Assembly: GCA_002104945.1 (NCBI GenBank)
Contig: MCFH01000018.1
Coordinates: 496,001 to 560,000 of the forward strand
Reading direction: 5' to 3'
DNA from: Piromyces finnis
Lineage: Eukaryota > Neocallimastigomycota > Neocallimastigomycetes > Neocallimastigales > Neocallimastigaceae
Length of the DNA: 64,000 bases
Shown here: positions 42,273 to 55,300 of the stretch, one piece after another
Numbering within the stretch: position 1 is the stretch's first letter
How the letters are laid out: each line of letters starts with the position of its first letter
Translations under genes and position numbers: made by a program
Notes under the pieces: generated by a model
What the model was told of the DNA's origin: nothing
The model's input: the letters and a program-made list of their open reading frames with translations, nothing else
The model's database searches: none

Positions 42273-44406
42273 TTTTGTATTATACTATATATAAATTGTT
42301 TATATTAATGTGTATTTATTACGAAAAAAGGGAGGGCAATTAAATTTAATAAATGAATTTTGTTATCATCGATTGATTTTAAAGTCTAAAAATTAAAAAA
42401 AAAAAAAAATGCAAAAAAAAAAAAAAAAAACTTAATTACAATTCAAAAAAAAAAAAAAATACTTTTATTATTTATAAAAAAAAAAAAAAGAAAGGAAAAA
42501 AGCAATAAAATAATAATAACACTATGATTCAATTTATTAAATAATTTTTATTTTTCCTTTAATTACTATTCAACTACTCCCTCAATGCTCAACTATAAAA
42601 ATTTTATTTAATAAAGTCAAAAAAATACTCAATTTTTTAAAAAAAAAAAAAACTTTATTCTTTCAAATTTATTTTTTTTTACTTCATTATTATGAACAAT
42701 AAATATTGTTTCAACTAATTTTTACCTTTATATTATCATTAGCTTCTACGTTTTCCTATCCTCTTTTAAATATTATTAAAATAAAATTACTTTTTTATAT
42801 TACTTTTTTTTAATGTATATACTTTTATTTTTTGCCTATTTATTATATTAATTCAATATGAAAATATAACAAACATTAATATTCTTTAAAAAAAAAAAAA
42901 AAAGCTGTTCAAGACCCTTGCTTTTCTTTTTTTATCTTTCGCACCCTTTTGCTTATTCAATTGGGAATAAATTTATTAATTAATAATAATTATATATAAA
43001 TAATAATGAAAAAAAAAAAAAAAATTTTTTTCAAATTTTTCATCAATTGGGAATTAAAAAAAAAAAAAAAAAAAAAATTTAATCTAGTTTCATTATTAAT
43101 AATTAAAATTATTTTTTAATTTATTTGTAAAATTTTAATTTATTTAATATAAAAATAAATTATAATAATATTAAGAAAGATATTTAATAAAATTAATTAT
43201 GAATGTACTTTTAATATACACAAATGTTTTAGATTTATTATATTTATATTTTAATTTGTGCAACAATTAAAAAGGATAATAAATTACATTTTATTGAAAA
43301 TAGAATAGAATCTATTTAATCCAAGATATATTAATATATGTTAAACTAAATAATCCACAATTAATTGCCACATCCACTAAATAAAAAAAAAGAATCCACA
43401 TTTTCAACTTTATTTCTAATAAAAAGAAAATTTTTTAAAATTTCCTCTCAAACTAAAAAAAAAAAAAAGTAATTCTTCATTAATAGAATTGATTCTTGAT
43501 TAATTTTTTTTTACCTTTTTTTTAGAAAAAAAAAAAAAGAATTATTTATAGTATACTTTATTCTATTGTATTATTTCTAATTTATTCGAAAATTTAAATA
43601 AACTTCTTTTACATAAAAGTTGCGTGTATAAAAAATTAAAAAAATGATGAAAATATAAAAAAGTTTATTTTTTAATAAATTTTATCATTACACAATAGTA
43701 AAACTATCTTCCTATTTCAATATTAAATTTTATGATTCATAAAAAATTAAAAATATTGGTGTTTTAAATTCATATGGTAAATAAACGATAAATAAAAAAA
43801 GAATAAAATAAATTAATTAAAAATGAATAATTGGAAAAAAAAAAAAAACTTGAAACTAAAAAAAAAAAAAAAAAAAAGCCTTTGAATAATAAATATAATA
43901 ATGAACTATAAATTATTATAAATATTATAAATTATGCATAAAATTATTAGGAATAATATCTTTTAAATAAGATAATATTTATATAGATAATAGTATTTTT
44001 AATAGTAGCATTTATAATTACTATTAAAAGTAACCTTTAATAAAATAGCATTAACAGTACCTAATTATAGCTTTTAATATACCTACCTACCTTTAATAGT
44101 AACTTTTAATATTTATGTATTACCAAACGTTATAAATAAAAAAACTATTTTTAGAAATTATTGCCTACATTTTATTGATGAAAAATAATTTTATTGGTTA
44201 AGTTTTTTGATTTTGAAAAACGAAAAGGATTCGTTGATATATATTAAAAGTATTGGTAAAGCATATGAAAATTGAAAGAAAAATATTTCATAATTTATTT
44301 GATGTTACTTTTGTAGAAATAACTTTTTTTAAAAGCCCAAGCGTCATTGTAAATATCTCAAGTCAATAGTTACAAATAATTGCATACATTAATAATCATT
44401 ACAAAC

Positions 44407-44460
44407 AGCTATAAGCAACTATAAGCAACTATAAGCAACTATATGCAACTATAAGCAGCT
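44407..44460. repeat. Decamer tandem repeat, ATAAGCAACT
   Basis: Five units of ATAAGCAACT in a row, the fourth with one change (ATATGCAACT) and the last ending GCAGCT. The repeat is non-coding and is the only tidy non-tri/tetranucleotide tandem repeat in the intergenic DNA. Confidence 0.85.
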
Positions 44461-47237
44461 ACAAATGTGTATATACATTAATACAAACTGTTACAAACAA
44501 GTAGTTACAAAAATAGTGACAATAATTGAAATTTGACAAATTTTTTTTTAGCTTTTTTCTATTTGTTTATTTTTAATACAATAAAATTAATTTATCTTTA
44601 ATAGTAGTACAACGATTTAATTTATTTTATGATACAAAGTTTAATATTAATGATTCTTATTATAGATTCTGTAAAAAATGAAAACCTTCTATTTATAGTA
44701 AGTAATGTATTTTAGGAAATTTGATCAAGTAAATTTTCATATATTAATAGTATAATGAAGGAATACTAAATAATATATTAAGAATTAATCTATTCATTAA
44801 ATATTTAAAAAATATTATTTGTTCTCCATCATATTAAATAATATAAATTAAATTAGCTTAAGTATTATTCTTTTTTCTAATCCCTTCATTAAACCTAATA
44901 CGATTCTAATAATTTAATATTCCATTTTTCATCTATTATTTAAAAATGTCCTTTTTCCATTACAACAAAAAATTTCCAAAACAAATAATAATAAAATTAA
45001 ATGACATGTAAACTTTATTTCATAATAAAATCAGGAAAGATATAAGATTTAATAAATATAAATAATCCTTTAAATAATATTAAAAATGAAATTAATATCC
45101 ATTTTATATTAAAATTAAAGATCTTTTCTAGATTTCATGATACCATGAAACTATCAAAAGTATTAACTTTTACAAAAAAAAAAAAAAGGTTTAACAAAAA
45201 GAATTAATCTGCATTTTGCAGGATTGGTATTGGTATTATCTTTAGTACAAAAAAAAAAAAGTAAAATTAAAATAGTTTTAGTTTCGAAAGAAAAAAAATA
45301 TTATCTACTACAATTCTTCAAAAGAATTTCTATGAAAAAAGAAAAAGAGTTTTGGGGGTTTTACTGTAGGAATAGAATTTTCTATGAATGAGCTTTAAAA
45401 AAACTAATGAAAGGAATGATGTATCATTAATAATAATAATGAATATAAAGAAAGATAAATTGAATGCATAATACAAATAAATCATGTCATATATTAAAAG
45501 TATAGTTTAAATATATTATTAATAAATTAAATTCATCATTCATGTAACATAAATTTCAAAAATTTAAAAGTGATAAATCAAATTTTATATTAAAAAATTT
45601 ATTGATAATTTATTAATAATAATATGTAAGATTGTATTATAAATATAATATAATATAATCAATAATATATTGTACAATATATATAAACTAAACTAAAAAA
45701 TCTAGATAATAATGATGGAACAATTTTAATAGTACTAACTTTATATATTATAAAATATAATGCTACATATAAATTAAATAATATATTACTCATAATATAT
45801 TAGAATATATTCAATAATCGAGACAAAAAAAATTTAAAATTTTGGGGTTACTTTCAAATTGATTTATTTTAATAGAATTCCATTGATTAAAAGGATGATA
45901 CAATATATTGTAATATACCTTAGACCATATATTAATTATATACTAAATTTTAATAGAATCATTAAAATTTTTTTTTAAATTTAAAATGTCTTTTTTTTTT
46001 TTTTGTACTCACTTCAACGGAAAATAAAAATTAAATAGTAGAAAAATAGCCAAAAAATGGAAAAAAAAAAAAAGGGTTGAGTTGGCTTGTTTTAATATTA
46101 AAAAATGGAACTTTATTTTCTTTTGTTTATTCGGTATAAAAGAGCAGCAGTTGCAGATGTAGTAATGGTTAGTAATGGTTGCAACGGAAATAAATGACAA
46201 ATTCATTAATTTTTATTTATTAATATTAAAAAAAGATTATTGTGCCATGCTATGCACGATACAACAATAGATACACGATACAATATAATGATTGTAATGT
46301 AATGGACAATGGTTGTAATGCTTTAGCATATGTAATAGATAGAATAATAAGAAAAAGTTAACGCTTTAAAGATGAATAATTTTTTTTAGGATATAATTGC
46401 TAGTGATAGAAAATCTATAAAAAAACGGTCTTAAAAATACATTTAATAATATTAACTTTTTCCCTTTTTCTTTTTTTCTACTAATAAATCAAAGGATGAT
46501 ATGGATTATACATTTTATACAATTTTACTACATTTACATTATTATATTACAATTTAAATACATTAATGTTAAAAAGTTATAAAGTAAAAATAGAATCTAT
46601 TTATTTATTTATTTTTATATTTATTCATTTATTTATTTATAGATGAAAGTTTTTATGATGTTTTTTTTTTTTTTTTTTTTTCTTATTATTGTTATCCATT
46701 GGGCTTTAAAAAACAATGTAATTACTTATTTAAGTATTCATGTATTCATTCATTTATAAAATATGTAATGTAAAATGTGAAAAAAATGATAAATTAATTT
46801 TTTATAGGAAGGAAGGATGCCCATAAAAAAAAAAACTACAGCACAATTCAAGGAAAGAAAAAAAAACTTTTTTATAATAAAACTTTTATTACTAGAATCT
46901 TTTGTTAAGAGACTTTTTAAAAGTTGGTCACACTATAAAATTTGTTATTAGAAGAAGAAAAAAAAAAATAAAAGAAAAGGCCATATAATGAATGGAATGA
47001 TATAAATGAAAAATAAAAAAAAAGTAAATATATATTGATCTAAAAAAAAAAAGGAAATTAATACCTTTTTTTAAAAAGAAATAAAAATACTTGATTATTT
47101 TTTTAAGAGGCATATTTAAAAAGAATATGGTTTATGCAATAGTAAAATAATTTTTTTGTTGTTTTCCTTTCTCTTTCTAATTAAATGTACTTTTTTACTC
47201 TTTATTATGAGAGAGACAGATAATAAACTAAATAGTT

Positions 47238-47322
47238 AAAAAAAAAAACATATCAAAAAAAAAATATATATATATAAAAAATACTATAATATATATAATT
47301 TTTTTTTGATATGTTTTTTTAT
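47238..47322. repeat. AT-rich inverted repeat (hairpin)
   Basis: AAAAAAACATATCAAAAAAA followed by a TA-run on the left is mirrored on the right by a TA-run and TTTTTTTTGATATGTTTTTT. The arms are about 30 bases with one imperfection and a loop of about 14 bases. The shared core is CATATC/GATATG. It could be a MITE-like remnant or simply chance in AT-rich DNA. Confidence 0.6.
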
Positions 47323-47919
47323 TAGTAAAATATACCAAAGCTGTCTTAGGTAAAGGTGTCTAGCTTGTAGGGTCACATCTATCTATGTAACATTTGATTG
47401 TACTACACAAAAAGAAAGATGAGTTTTCCATTAACTTGAAAAAAACTTTTATTTTTTACTTTCCTTGTTTAAAATACAAATATACTATGAATAGGGATAC
47501 TTTTTTTAACTTGAACTAAACGACCTAAATTATTGCTATTATATTAATCAAGTACTTTTCTGAAAAAAAAAATAAAATAAAATAGAAAACTGATTTTATA
47601 TTTATATTTTATACTTTAATATTATACAATTTTTTATTTTTTATTTGATATGACCTGAATTATATATTTTAAAGAAAATAGTCCCATCCTACCAAATACT
47701 TTTATTATTATTAAATTTATTATATTTTTAAAGTTTTAATATTTAATAATTAAAAAAAAAAAAGTGTATAAATATATGTTTTATATAATAGCCATTGGCA
47801 TAATCATAAGCATAGACATAGTCATAATAATATTAATAGTAATAGGTAAGAGGAATAGGAATAGGAACACTTACGGTTATATAGTAATACTAATACAAAT
47901 ACTTATAGCAACATTAATG

Positions 47920-48620
47920 CTAATAGTCATAATGATACTGATAGTAATACTCAAGTTTATCAACTTTAGGATTTACAAAAGAACAACATGGATAACCAAA
48001 AGCATTAAATGATCATTTTTCATAACCAATATCCCATAATTCGCCATTTTCAACAAATAACTTTTTATTTAGTAATAAAATCTTCATTTATATTACATTG
48101 TTACAATATACTTTAAGAATCATCTTTATAAATTAAATATTTATTATCGTATGCTGAAATAATATTGAAAAAATCACCATTTTGTTTTATATTCCTTTTT
48201 TTTTTTTTTTTAGGATTTTCTATACATTTAGAATTAATTTTAATAAGCTTCTATTCATGATCTAATAATTTACGTTGAAGACATACTTTTGGATTATTAT
48301 TTATATCTCTTTTAGAAAAATTTTTTTTTTTTTACTAAAAAAAATCACCAACTTTATCAAGAACTTCTACAACAGTATTAGCATTTTTTTTTAAAAAAAA
48401 AAAAAGAAACTTCTATCATAGGAGAATTACGATCCATTTCAATTTCAATTATATCAGCAACTATACACTACTAATAAAAAGTACAGTAGCTACATGATAT
48501 CTAGCAAATCTAGTTAATTATTTTGTAGTTAATATTACAACTAGATTTTTAATTAAATCTGAATTTGTAAAGTAGTAATATATACACCTTTTTTAAATAA
48601 ACTAATTGTAAATAATCATT
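47920..48620 (-). pseudogene. Decayed gene with a fungal-dockerin-like GYPCC motif
   Basis: Minus-strand protein-like stretches are separated by stops and slips. From high to low coordinates: VADIIEIEMDRNSPMIEVS (about 48465-48410), NANTVVEVLDKVGDFF (about 48393-48345), KRDINNNPKVCLQRKLLDHE then KLIKINSKCIENP (about 48315-48222), NGDFFNIISAYDNKYLIYK (about 48185-48130), KLFVENGELWDIGYEK (48063-48016), a TGA at 48013-48015, then SFNAFGYPCCSFVNPKVDK (48012 down to about 47955). The segment around the stop resembles the spacing of fungal dockerins (CBM10-like), in which a Trp/Gly stretch precedes a Cys and LGYPCC; a TGT to TGA change would account for the stop. Homopolymers (T-runs near 48198-48212 and 48319-48333) sit exactly where the frame breaks. 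The dockerin comparison is tentative; the decayed coding nature is better supported. Confidence 0.42.
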
Positions 48621-50576
48621 TTAAAAATATAAATAATTATATTTAAATCTGTGGCTTATACATGAATTTATAATGCTATGAATAGACTTTTTTTTTTTTT
48701 TCAATAGGTAATACCATGAATATATATCTATATTGTGTTTTTGATGATGTCTACAATTGTTAACTCTTCCCTTTTCTAATAATAATATTAAATACTTCAA
48801 AATGATATCCACTTCCTAATTATAGGTATGAATATGTAGTAGTAAGTTCAAAAAAAAAAAAAAATTGGTTCAATTGTAATGATACTTTTGTACAGACTAG
48901 ATTTTCTATATATAAAAATAGATAATTAAATAAGCACTAAATTATAAAATATTAATGTGTTTATTATATTTATATAGTTCTTTATAAATATAATAGTAAA
49001 ACGAATAAGTCATGGTTAAACAGTAATCGTGAAAGTAGCATGTAGCACCTGCTAATACTAATATTAGTACTAATATTAATAATTATAGTTGTAGAGTAAT
49101 ACCTGGTAGAATATTCACTAATAATAATAATTTAATCAAGACAACAGTATTTTTTTTAAAAAAAAAAAAAAAAAATGTATTGAACCTTTCCTCCTATATT
49201 TGAATAGGAGTTATTAATTATTATTTATATATTGATACTAATTCTGTTAAAAAGGTAATAAAATTGTTAAAAAGTTCCTTTTATATCTATAAAATAATAA
49301 GATAAAGGGGAGAAGGAAGGATGATGATGAGTTGAATAATTACAATAAGCTATAATTTATTTTTGTATTCATCCATCAAAAAAAATAAAAATTATTAAAA
49401 TTCATAAAAAAAAAAAAAAAAAGAAATCTTTTTAAATTTTTCATTCTTTCAAAATGTCAACTAGCATCACCCACCCAAAAACAAAATATGCATAGAGATG
49501 CATAGATATATATAGATATACTTTTTTTTTTTTTTTAAATTAAAGTTACCAAAAAAAAAAAAAAAAAAAAAATCTTTAATATAAAAAATAAATAAATAAA
49601 TGGATCAAAAAACAAATGTCTATTTATAATATTTATAATATTACATTTTAATTTTAATAATATATATATAAATATATTTTGCTTTTTAAACTTTTAAAAA
49701 AAAAAAAAAGGAAATTCATGAATGAATCCAAATACTCCTCTTTCTTGGTGACAATATGTGAACAATATGTGAACAATATGTAGTAGTGATGTTGAGCGAT
49801 TTTCTTATTTTAAAATAACAAATTAAATCAAAATCAACAACTATAAATATTGTTTGTTATTTTACCAATGAAAAATACTCATTTCTCCATAAACATTTTA
49901 TAACCATTAAAATTACCTGCACAATAGAAAAACACAGTAAATATATAAAAAAAATAAATTTTATATTTTTATATTTTTATATTTTTTTTTTATTTTCTAT
50001 TAAAAATCATTAAATATTGCTTGTATAGCATTATATTATATAATAACATTAAACATTTTTCCTTTTTTTTTTTAAAAAGAAAAAAAATTATAATAGTATT
50101 TAGAAAAATAATAGCATTTAGAAAAAAAAATAGATATTTTTTTTTTCTTTCCAACACTTAATAAATATATATATAATAGTTTGGTATATTTAAAAATTAA
50201 ATCTATATATATAATATTTATTATTAAATAAATTGAGAAAGCGAGTTAGGAAAACATGGGTATAAAGAGTTAATGATGTTGAATATTGTTTTCAGCCATA
50301 TTTAAAAAATGAGGCGTTAAAATTTCTTCATTATTAGCAGCTTATTATTTTGTTTTTTTTAATTGGTTGGTTGGTTGGTCCATTACATTCCAATGTTGTG
50401 TAGATTTGGTATAGTCTCTATTAAATATAAAAAAAAAAAGGGATTCCAACATTTTTTGTCATGGACATTCTTTTTCTCAAAAGAACTACTCGTCATTAAA
50501 ATAAAAATTATTAAAATCCTTCTTCTTCACCTTCTTTTTAAATGATAAATATGGTCCTATAATTCTATAAAACTTT
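48621..50576. other. Non-coding region, possibly with further remnants
   Basis: AT-rich DNA. A weak minus-strand codon-like patch lies at about 48700-48812 (DIILKYLILLLEKGRVNN), possibly the upstream end of the decayed gene next door. Another lies at about 50280-50340 (ANNEEILTPHFLNMAENN), just beyond the cyclin stop. Neither has convincing splice sites. GGTT repeats are at 50362-50378. Confidence 0.45.
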
Positions 50577-52323
50577 CTAATTTTCTTCTAAAGGTCTAGA
50601 CTTTGGAATATTAGGTTGAAAATTTAATTCTTCTGGTGAAATAGTCATTGCTATTTTTGTTCTTTTTATGTTTTGTGTTGTCTTTAAGATATTTTCGGTC
50701 AAAGAAGCTGAATATTTGTCATAATAAGATCTCTTTCTATTGATTGGACATGGTGAGAGAGTCTTTGTAATTTGAATGTCTTCCTTCTTGATCATTTCAT
50801 GAATAGACTGATCAAGAGTTTTGGTAGTCTCAGGAGAATTAGTCATGGTTATTCCATATTGAATAGTGGCAGGGGATAAACTTTGTTTTGCACCATATTG
50901 AATGGTGGTAGGGGATAAGCTCTGTTTTGCGTCATATTGAATGGTAGTAGGGGATAAGCTCTGTTTTGCGTCATATTGAATAGTGGTAGGGGATAAACTT
51001 TGTTTTGGTGTATTTTGTTGACTATTGGATAAAACTAATAATGATGAGGTGGATTGAGAAGAAGAAAAGTTACGACTTGGGGAACGACTATTAGTTTGGA
51101 CCATTAAATTGTTTGGATTTTGAACAGGTGGTAATGGAGAAGTAACATTTAATTGATGGGTATCATTAGATATAGAATTATTATATATTGAATTTGGTGA
51201 ACGAGTTTGATTAATTAATGAATTATCTGATAATTCTACAGGTGATGTAGTTAAATTGGTATTTGTTATATTTAAAACAGGGACATCTAAATTTTGACGT
51301 GTTTGTGCACCACCAATAATACTATTTTCACTATGATCACTTGGTAATGGTGATGTTAACATATTAGTTTGACTGGAAAGTATAGTAATAGGTTGTTGAT
51401 TTAAATCTGAATGACCACTGTAAAGTGGTGATAATAAAATTCTTGGTTGAACAATGACATTGGAAGATCTAGTTGATATAACATTTGGTTGAGAAGGTAA
51501 TTGTTGAATAGTTGGTTGGGAAGATGGGGTTGAAACAGGAGTACTTTGAGAACCACCACTACAAACGGAGCGACGAAATTGTGGTGGCATGGCAACAGAG
51601 TTACTGAATAAACGTGCTGCTAAACGTTTTACTTCAACCTTGAAAATATTAAAATCTTTTTCTGGGTGAACATATAATTGATAGTTAATGGTATCAAAAA
51701 AGTCACGTTGCCATTTGTTTATATCAGAGGCCTTTGTTTGTCCAGCACAGATTCCTGCCCACCATGTAAGTTTATGAGGAATATCTGTGACATATCTTTC
51801 TGCTTGTATTATACAAAGAAGTACGACATGGGATAAACTTGGAATAATAGCTTCTTCATGACCTGGTATATGTTTTTTAAAAAGGGTACATGTATGATAA
51901 AATCTATTTAAATATACTAAAGTAACGACAAGTTGTGAGAAAGATATTTTTGTCTTTTTTATAACCTAAATTTTTTAAATATTTAAAAAAAATATTTTTA
52001 TTAAAAACTTTATCCCTTTTATGAATTTATTCCAATTATTTTATATCGTATAATAATAACATTATTATTTCCACTTTTGGTGGTGACTTTTTGAAATTTT
52101 ATTTTACCTTTTGAGCATAAGATAAACTAATAGTTTGAAAACCATTAGTTTCATGATATTCTGACAAGTAAGATTTAACAATTTGATTACAAGCTTCACA
52201 GAAAACTTTAGCAGTGGAGTTAAGTTGTTCTGAAGCTGCTGGTGTAGAAGGATTTTTAGTAGCAGTAGAATCAGTAGACTTTACTGTCACTGAATTTTTT
52301 TGACTAATAGTATGATAAGACAT
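50577..52323 (-). CDS. Pho80/Pcl-like cyclin with Ser-Pro-rich repeat tail, 2 exons
   Basis: Predicted 534-residue cyclin. Exons are 52323-52108 and 51965-50577; the intron is GTAAAA to TTTAG, phase 0. The cyclin box lies at about residues 55-185, with SYAQKVIKKTKISFSQLVVT across the junction, LVYLNRFYHTC, VLLCIIQAERYVTDIPHKL, WWAGICAG and INKWQRDFFDTINYQLYV, the last matching the helix-5 region of Pcl and Pho80 cyclins. These partner Pho85/Cdk5-type kinases in nutrient and polarity control (family knowledge); which Cdk it binds is not shown. The tail (about 198-534) is rich in Ser, Pro, Thr and Gln. It contains four copies of a 13-residue unit (KQSLSPTTIQYDA) and many Ser-Pro sites that could be kinase targets. 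Two positions in the third and fourth copies differ (GA and SPAT). The start has no in-frame alternative upstream. Confidence 0.85.
50854..51006 (-). repeat. In-frame minisatellite, 39-bp unit, in the cyclin tail
   Basis: About four copies of a 39-base unit encode KQSLSPTTIQYDA, each with one SP site. Copies differ by a few bases, and outer copies diverge most. The unit length equals that of the repeat in the gene at 8737, but the sequence is unrelated. Confidence 0.85.
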
Positions 52324-55300
52324 TTTTTATTATTTGATAAAGTATGTTGTTAACATATATTTTTAAAAGTATAATTTTAAAATTGGTTGTAATTATGAAT
52401 AATCCTTAGTTGTTTATTATTTCTTTAATAAAAAAAAGTCATATATATATTTGTCATATATAAAGTGTTTATCCTAATATTGTAAAAATTGAATATATTT
52501 GTTGTTACACTTGAAATATTTATTTTAATTAATAAAAATCGTATGAAAAAAAAAGTGATTTTTAATAATTTTAAAAATAAAAAAACATTCACTTTTTTTT
52601 AAAAATTCTTGATGTAAAGAAAAAAGTATTTTAGTCTTCTAATAGTTATATCTATATTTAAATATATCTGGTATGAATATTTTTGTATATTCCTTTAATA
52701 AATATACTTTAACATTTATATCTACAAAACTGTAGCTAATGAAATAGCTAATTTAAAAAATAATAGTATTTTTTTTTAAAAAAAATGATATTGTATAAAA
52801 AATATGTGTTGACTATAATTATATTGAATATGTTTTTTTTTTATTATTATTCAATATCAACAAATTTAATTAATGGTATTAAAATTTGTTATCTTGCGTT
52901 TTTTATTATTCTTATTATTATTTCAATTCTTTTATATATTCTTTTTTTTAAAAAAAAAAAAATAAATATAAAAGTGACCTTTTTAAACTAATTTTAAAAT
53001 ATATAAAAATTTTAAAACCATAAAAAAATAAAAATCAAAAAAGAAAAAAAAGAGAGAGAATTTTAGGCTATATATATAAAATTTCTTTCTAATTAATTTT
53101 TTAACTTTCTGAAAACTAAATAAATAAATTTTAGGATTAATTTTTATTCCTAAATACTTTTTACCTCTAAACCTAAATATTAATTTTTATATATATTAAT
53201 AATTTATTAGAGTTTAATCCTAATGAATTGTTGGTATTTATTAGAGTATATTTTAATTTAATTAGTAATATATTAAGCAAGAGAGTTTTTTTGAATTTTC
53301 TATTAGCGATGAAAATAAAAACAAAAAAGCTGAATAACATTAGAATCCCACAATATATAAAATATATTTGTAATATAAGTACTATTTAATATAATATGTC
53401 AGGATAGTTCTATTTATAATATATTAATATAGAATTCAATTAAAATACTATTTTTTACCTTGATCAATTCTATATATTAAAAAAAGGAAAGAATATTCAA
53501 TTGAGTTATTTAAGTATTATAAATAATTTTTATTATTTGCTTTCCCAATTGACTTTTCTATAGATAGTATATTGTAATATATTTATAAATATATTATTCA
53601 ATTGAATTATTTTAAAATCTTAAGGCTATTCAAAATAGATTATATTTTGAATTAATTAATAATATATTTATAATTTATTTAATATATTGTTTATAAAATT
53701 AAAATTTTATTGTTTAAAAAAGTTTATTCTTAAAACTTTAATATATGAAATCTAATTAATTCTTATATATGGAAGGATAGAGGTTTTTTTAATTTAAAAT
53801 AAACAGTCTACATTTTTAAATGAAATGATTTTTAATATATTAAGTGTAATATATTATAATATACTGTTATAAATGAAAATTAGAATTACAAATAGAATTC
53901 AATGCAAAATAAAAATTTTATTAATGAATTAATTAATAAATACAGTTTCTCATCCTATAAATAAAATAATGTTAATATATTGGTTACTATATATTGGAAT
54001 ATAGTTGCTTTCAATTCAAATAAAATCATATATGGCACCTCATATTAAAAAATAAAAAGAATTCAAATGAACAATATAAGCCTTCTATTTAAACTAATCT
54101 ATGATGAATAGCCGTAATATATGGATTGTAATTTAAAAAGACGATAGAGTCTATATAATTTAATATAAATTCAATAAAATTCTATTTTAATATTAAAGAA
54201 GGATTAGGGGAAGAAAGTATTAAAAAAATGTTGATTAAATTTTAATTAAACCTAATTTAATTAAAATGTACAAAACAAGAAAATACTTAGTTTATGAAAG
54301 GGTTAAAGTGAAAGTAAATGGGTAGGAAAGAATAAGAAAAGGTTGGTGGAGGGGGCGGTTAAAAATGAGTCGAAAGAAAAGGTTACTGAGGGTTGAAGTT
54401 AGGCTTAAAGTTAATAGGAAAAAAGAAACTTTATTAAAAGACATTTTATCAAGAATTGTTGACACGGCTAATTTTATTTGTAGTATGACATGATAATTAT
54501 AAATATATATATATATTAATAATAGAAAAACCATAAAAGCTATTCTACTACACCAATTCATTATATTAATACTATTATATTTATATTTAATACTATAAAG
54601 GTTTACTTTAATAGAGAAAAACTTTTTCATGATTTATCATTAATAATCTTTTTTACTAATGTTGTATTTTTTAGGTTTCATTAAAATTTTAGTTATTACG
54701 AATAGTAAAAAGCTATCAATACTTGGCAGTAGCATCATACCTTATTATTTATGTAATTTTTTCCTCTTTTACTATTATGATAGGCTATAAATCAAATTTA
54801 TTTTTTTTTATTATAATAATTAATTAATTCTACTATTTTTTTTTCTTACTAATAGTTTATTTTATTGGCATTTTTTATTCCAATCAACTTTTCATAACAT
54901 GAATAAAAGTAGGATAAAGCATAAATGATAGGACATAAAATTTGTAAGTTGGTTTAAGTTTACCAACCATAAATAATGAAATAATTTAAAAAAAAAATTA
55001 AGATTTATTGGCATAAAATAGCTACGGCTAATTAAACGAAAATGCCTAAAATAATAATGTAAAATAAAAAAAAAATAAAATTTACAGAATGAATAAATTC
55101 TGTATTTTCTAGTGAAAAGAAATAATGGTAGGTAGGTGACCTATTCGTAAATTTTTTTGAGGAAATACTCAACTATGATCAACATGGATTAGGATTTACT
55201 AGGCATAAAACCCTTGGTGAAAAAACCTTTTTTTTTTCTGGTGGAAAAATGGGTTATTCCTAGGCTATAAAACTTATTCCTAGGCCATAAATTTTTAGTA

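Larger units (their letters stand above)
42273..47919. other. Long non-coding region
   Basis: About 5.6 kb with A-tracts of 13-25 bases, a decamer tandem repeat (44407-44460) and an inverted repeat (47238-47322), both listed separately. A GC-richer patch at about 47330-47410 has no codon pattern and no tRNA fold that I can see. A patch at about 46140-46350 contains repeated GTAATGGTT words but no frame. No gene is supported. Confidence 0.5.

Noticed and set aside
47764-48012. Plus-strand Ile-rich frame starting MYKYMFYIIAIG
   Set aside because: It is ATA/ATT low complexity; the overlapping minus strand carries the GYPCC-containing remnant instead.
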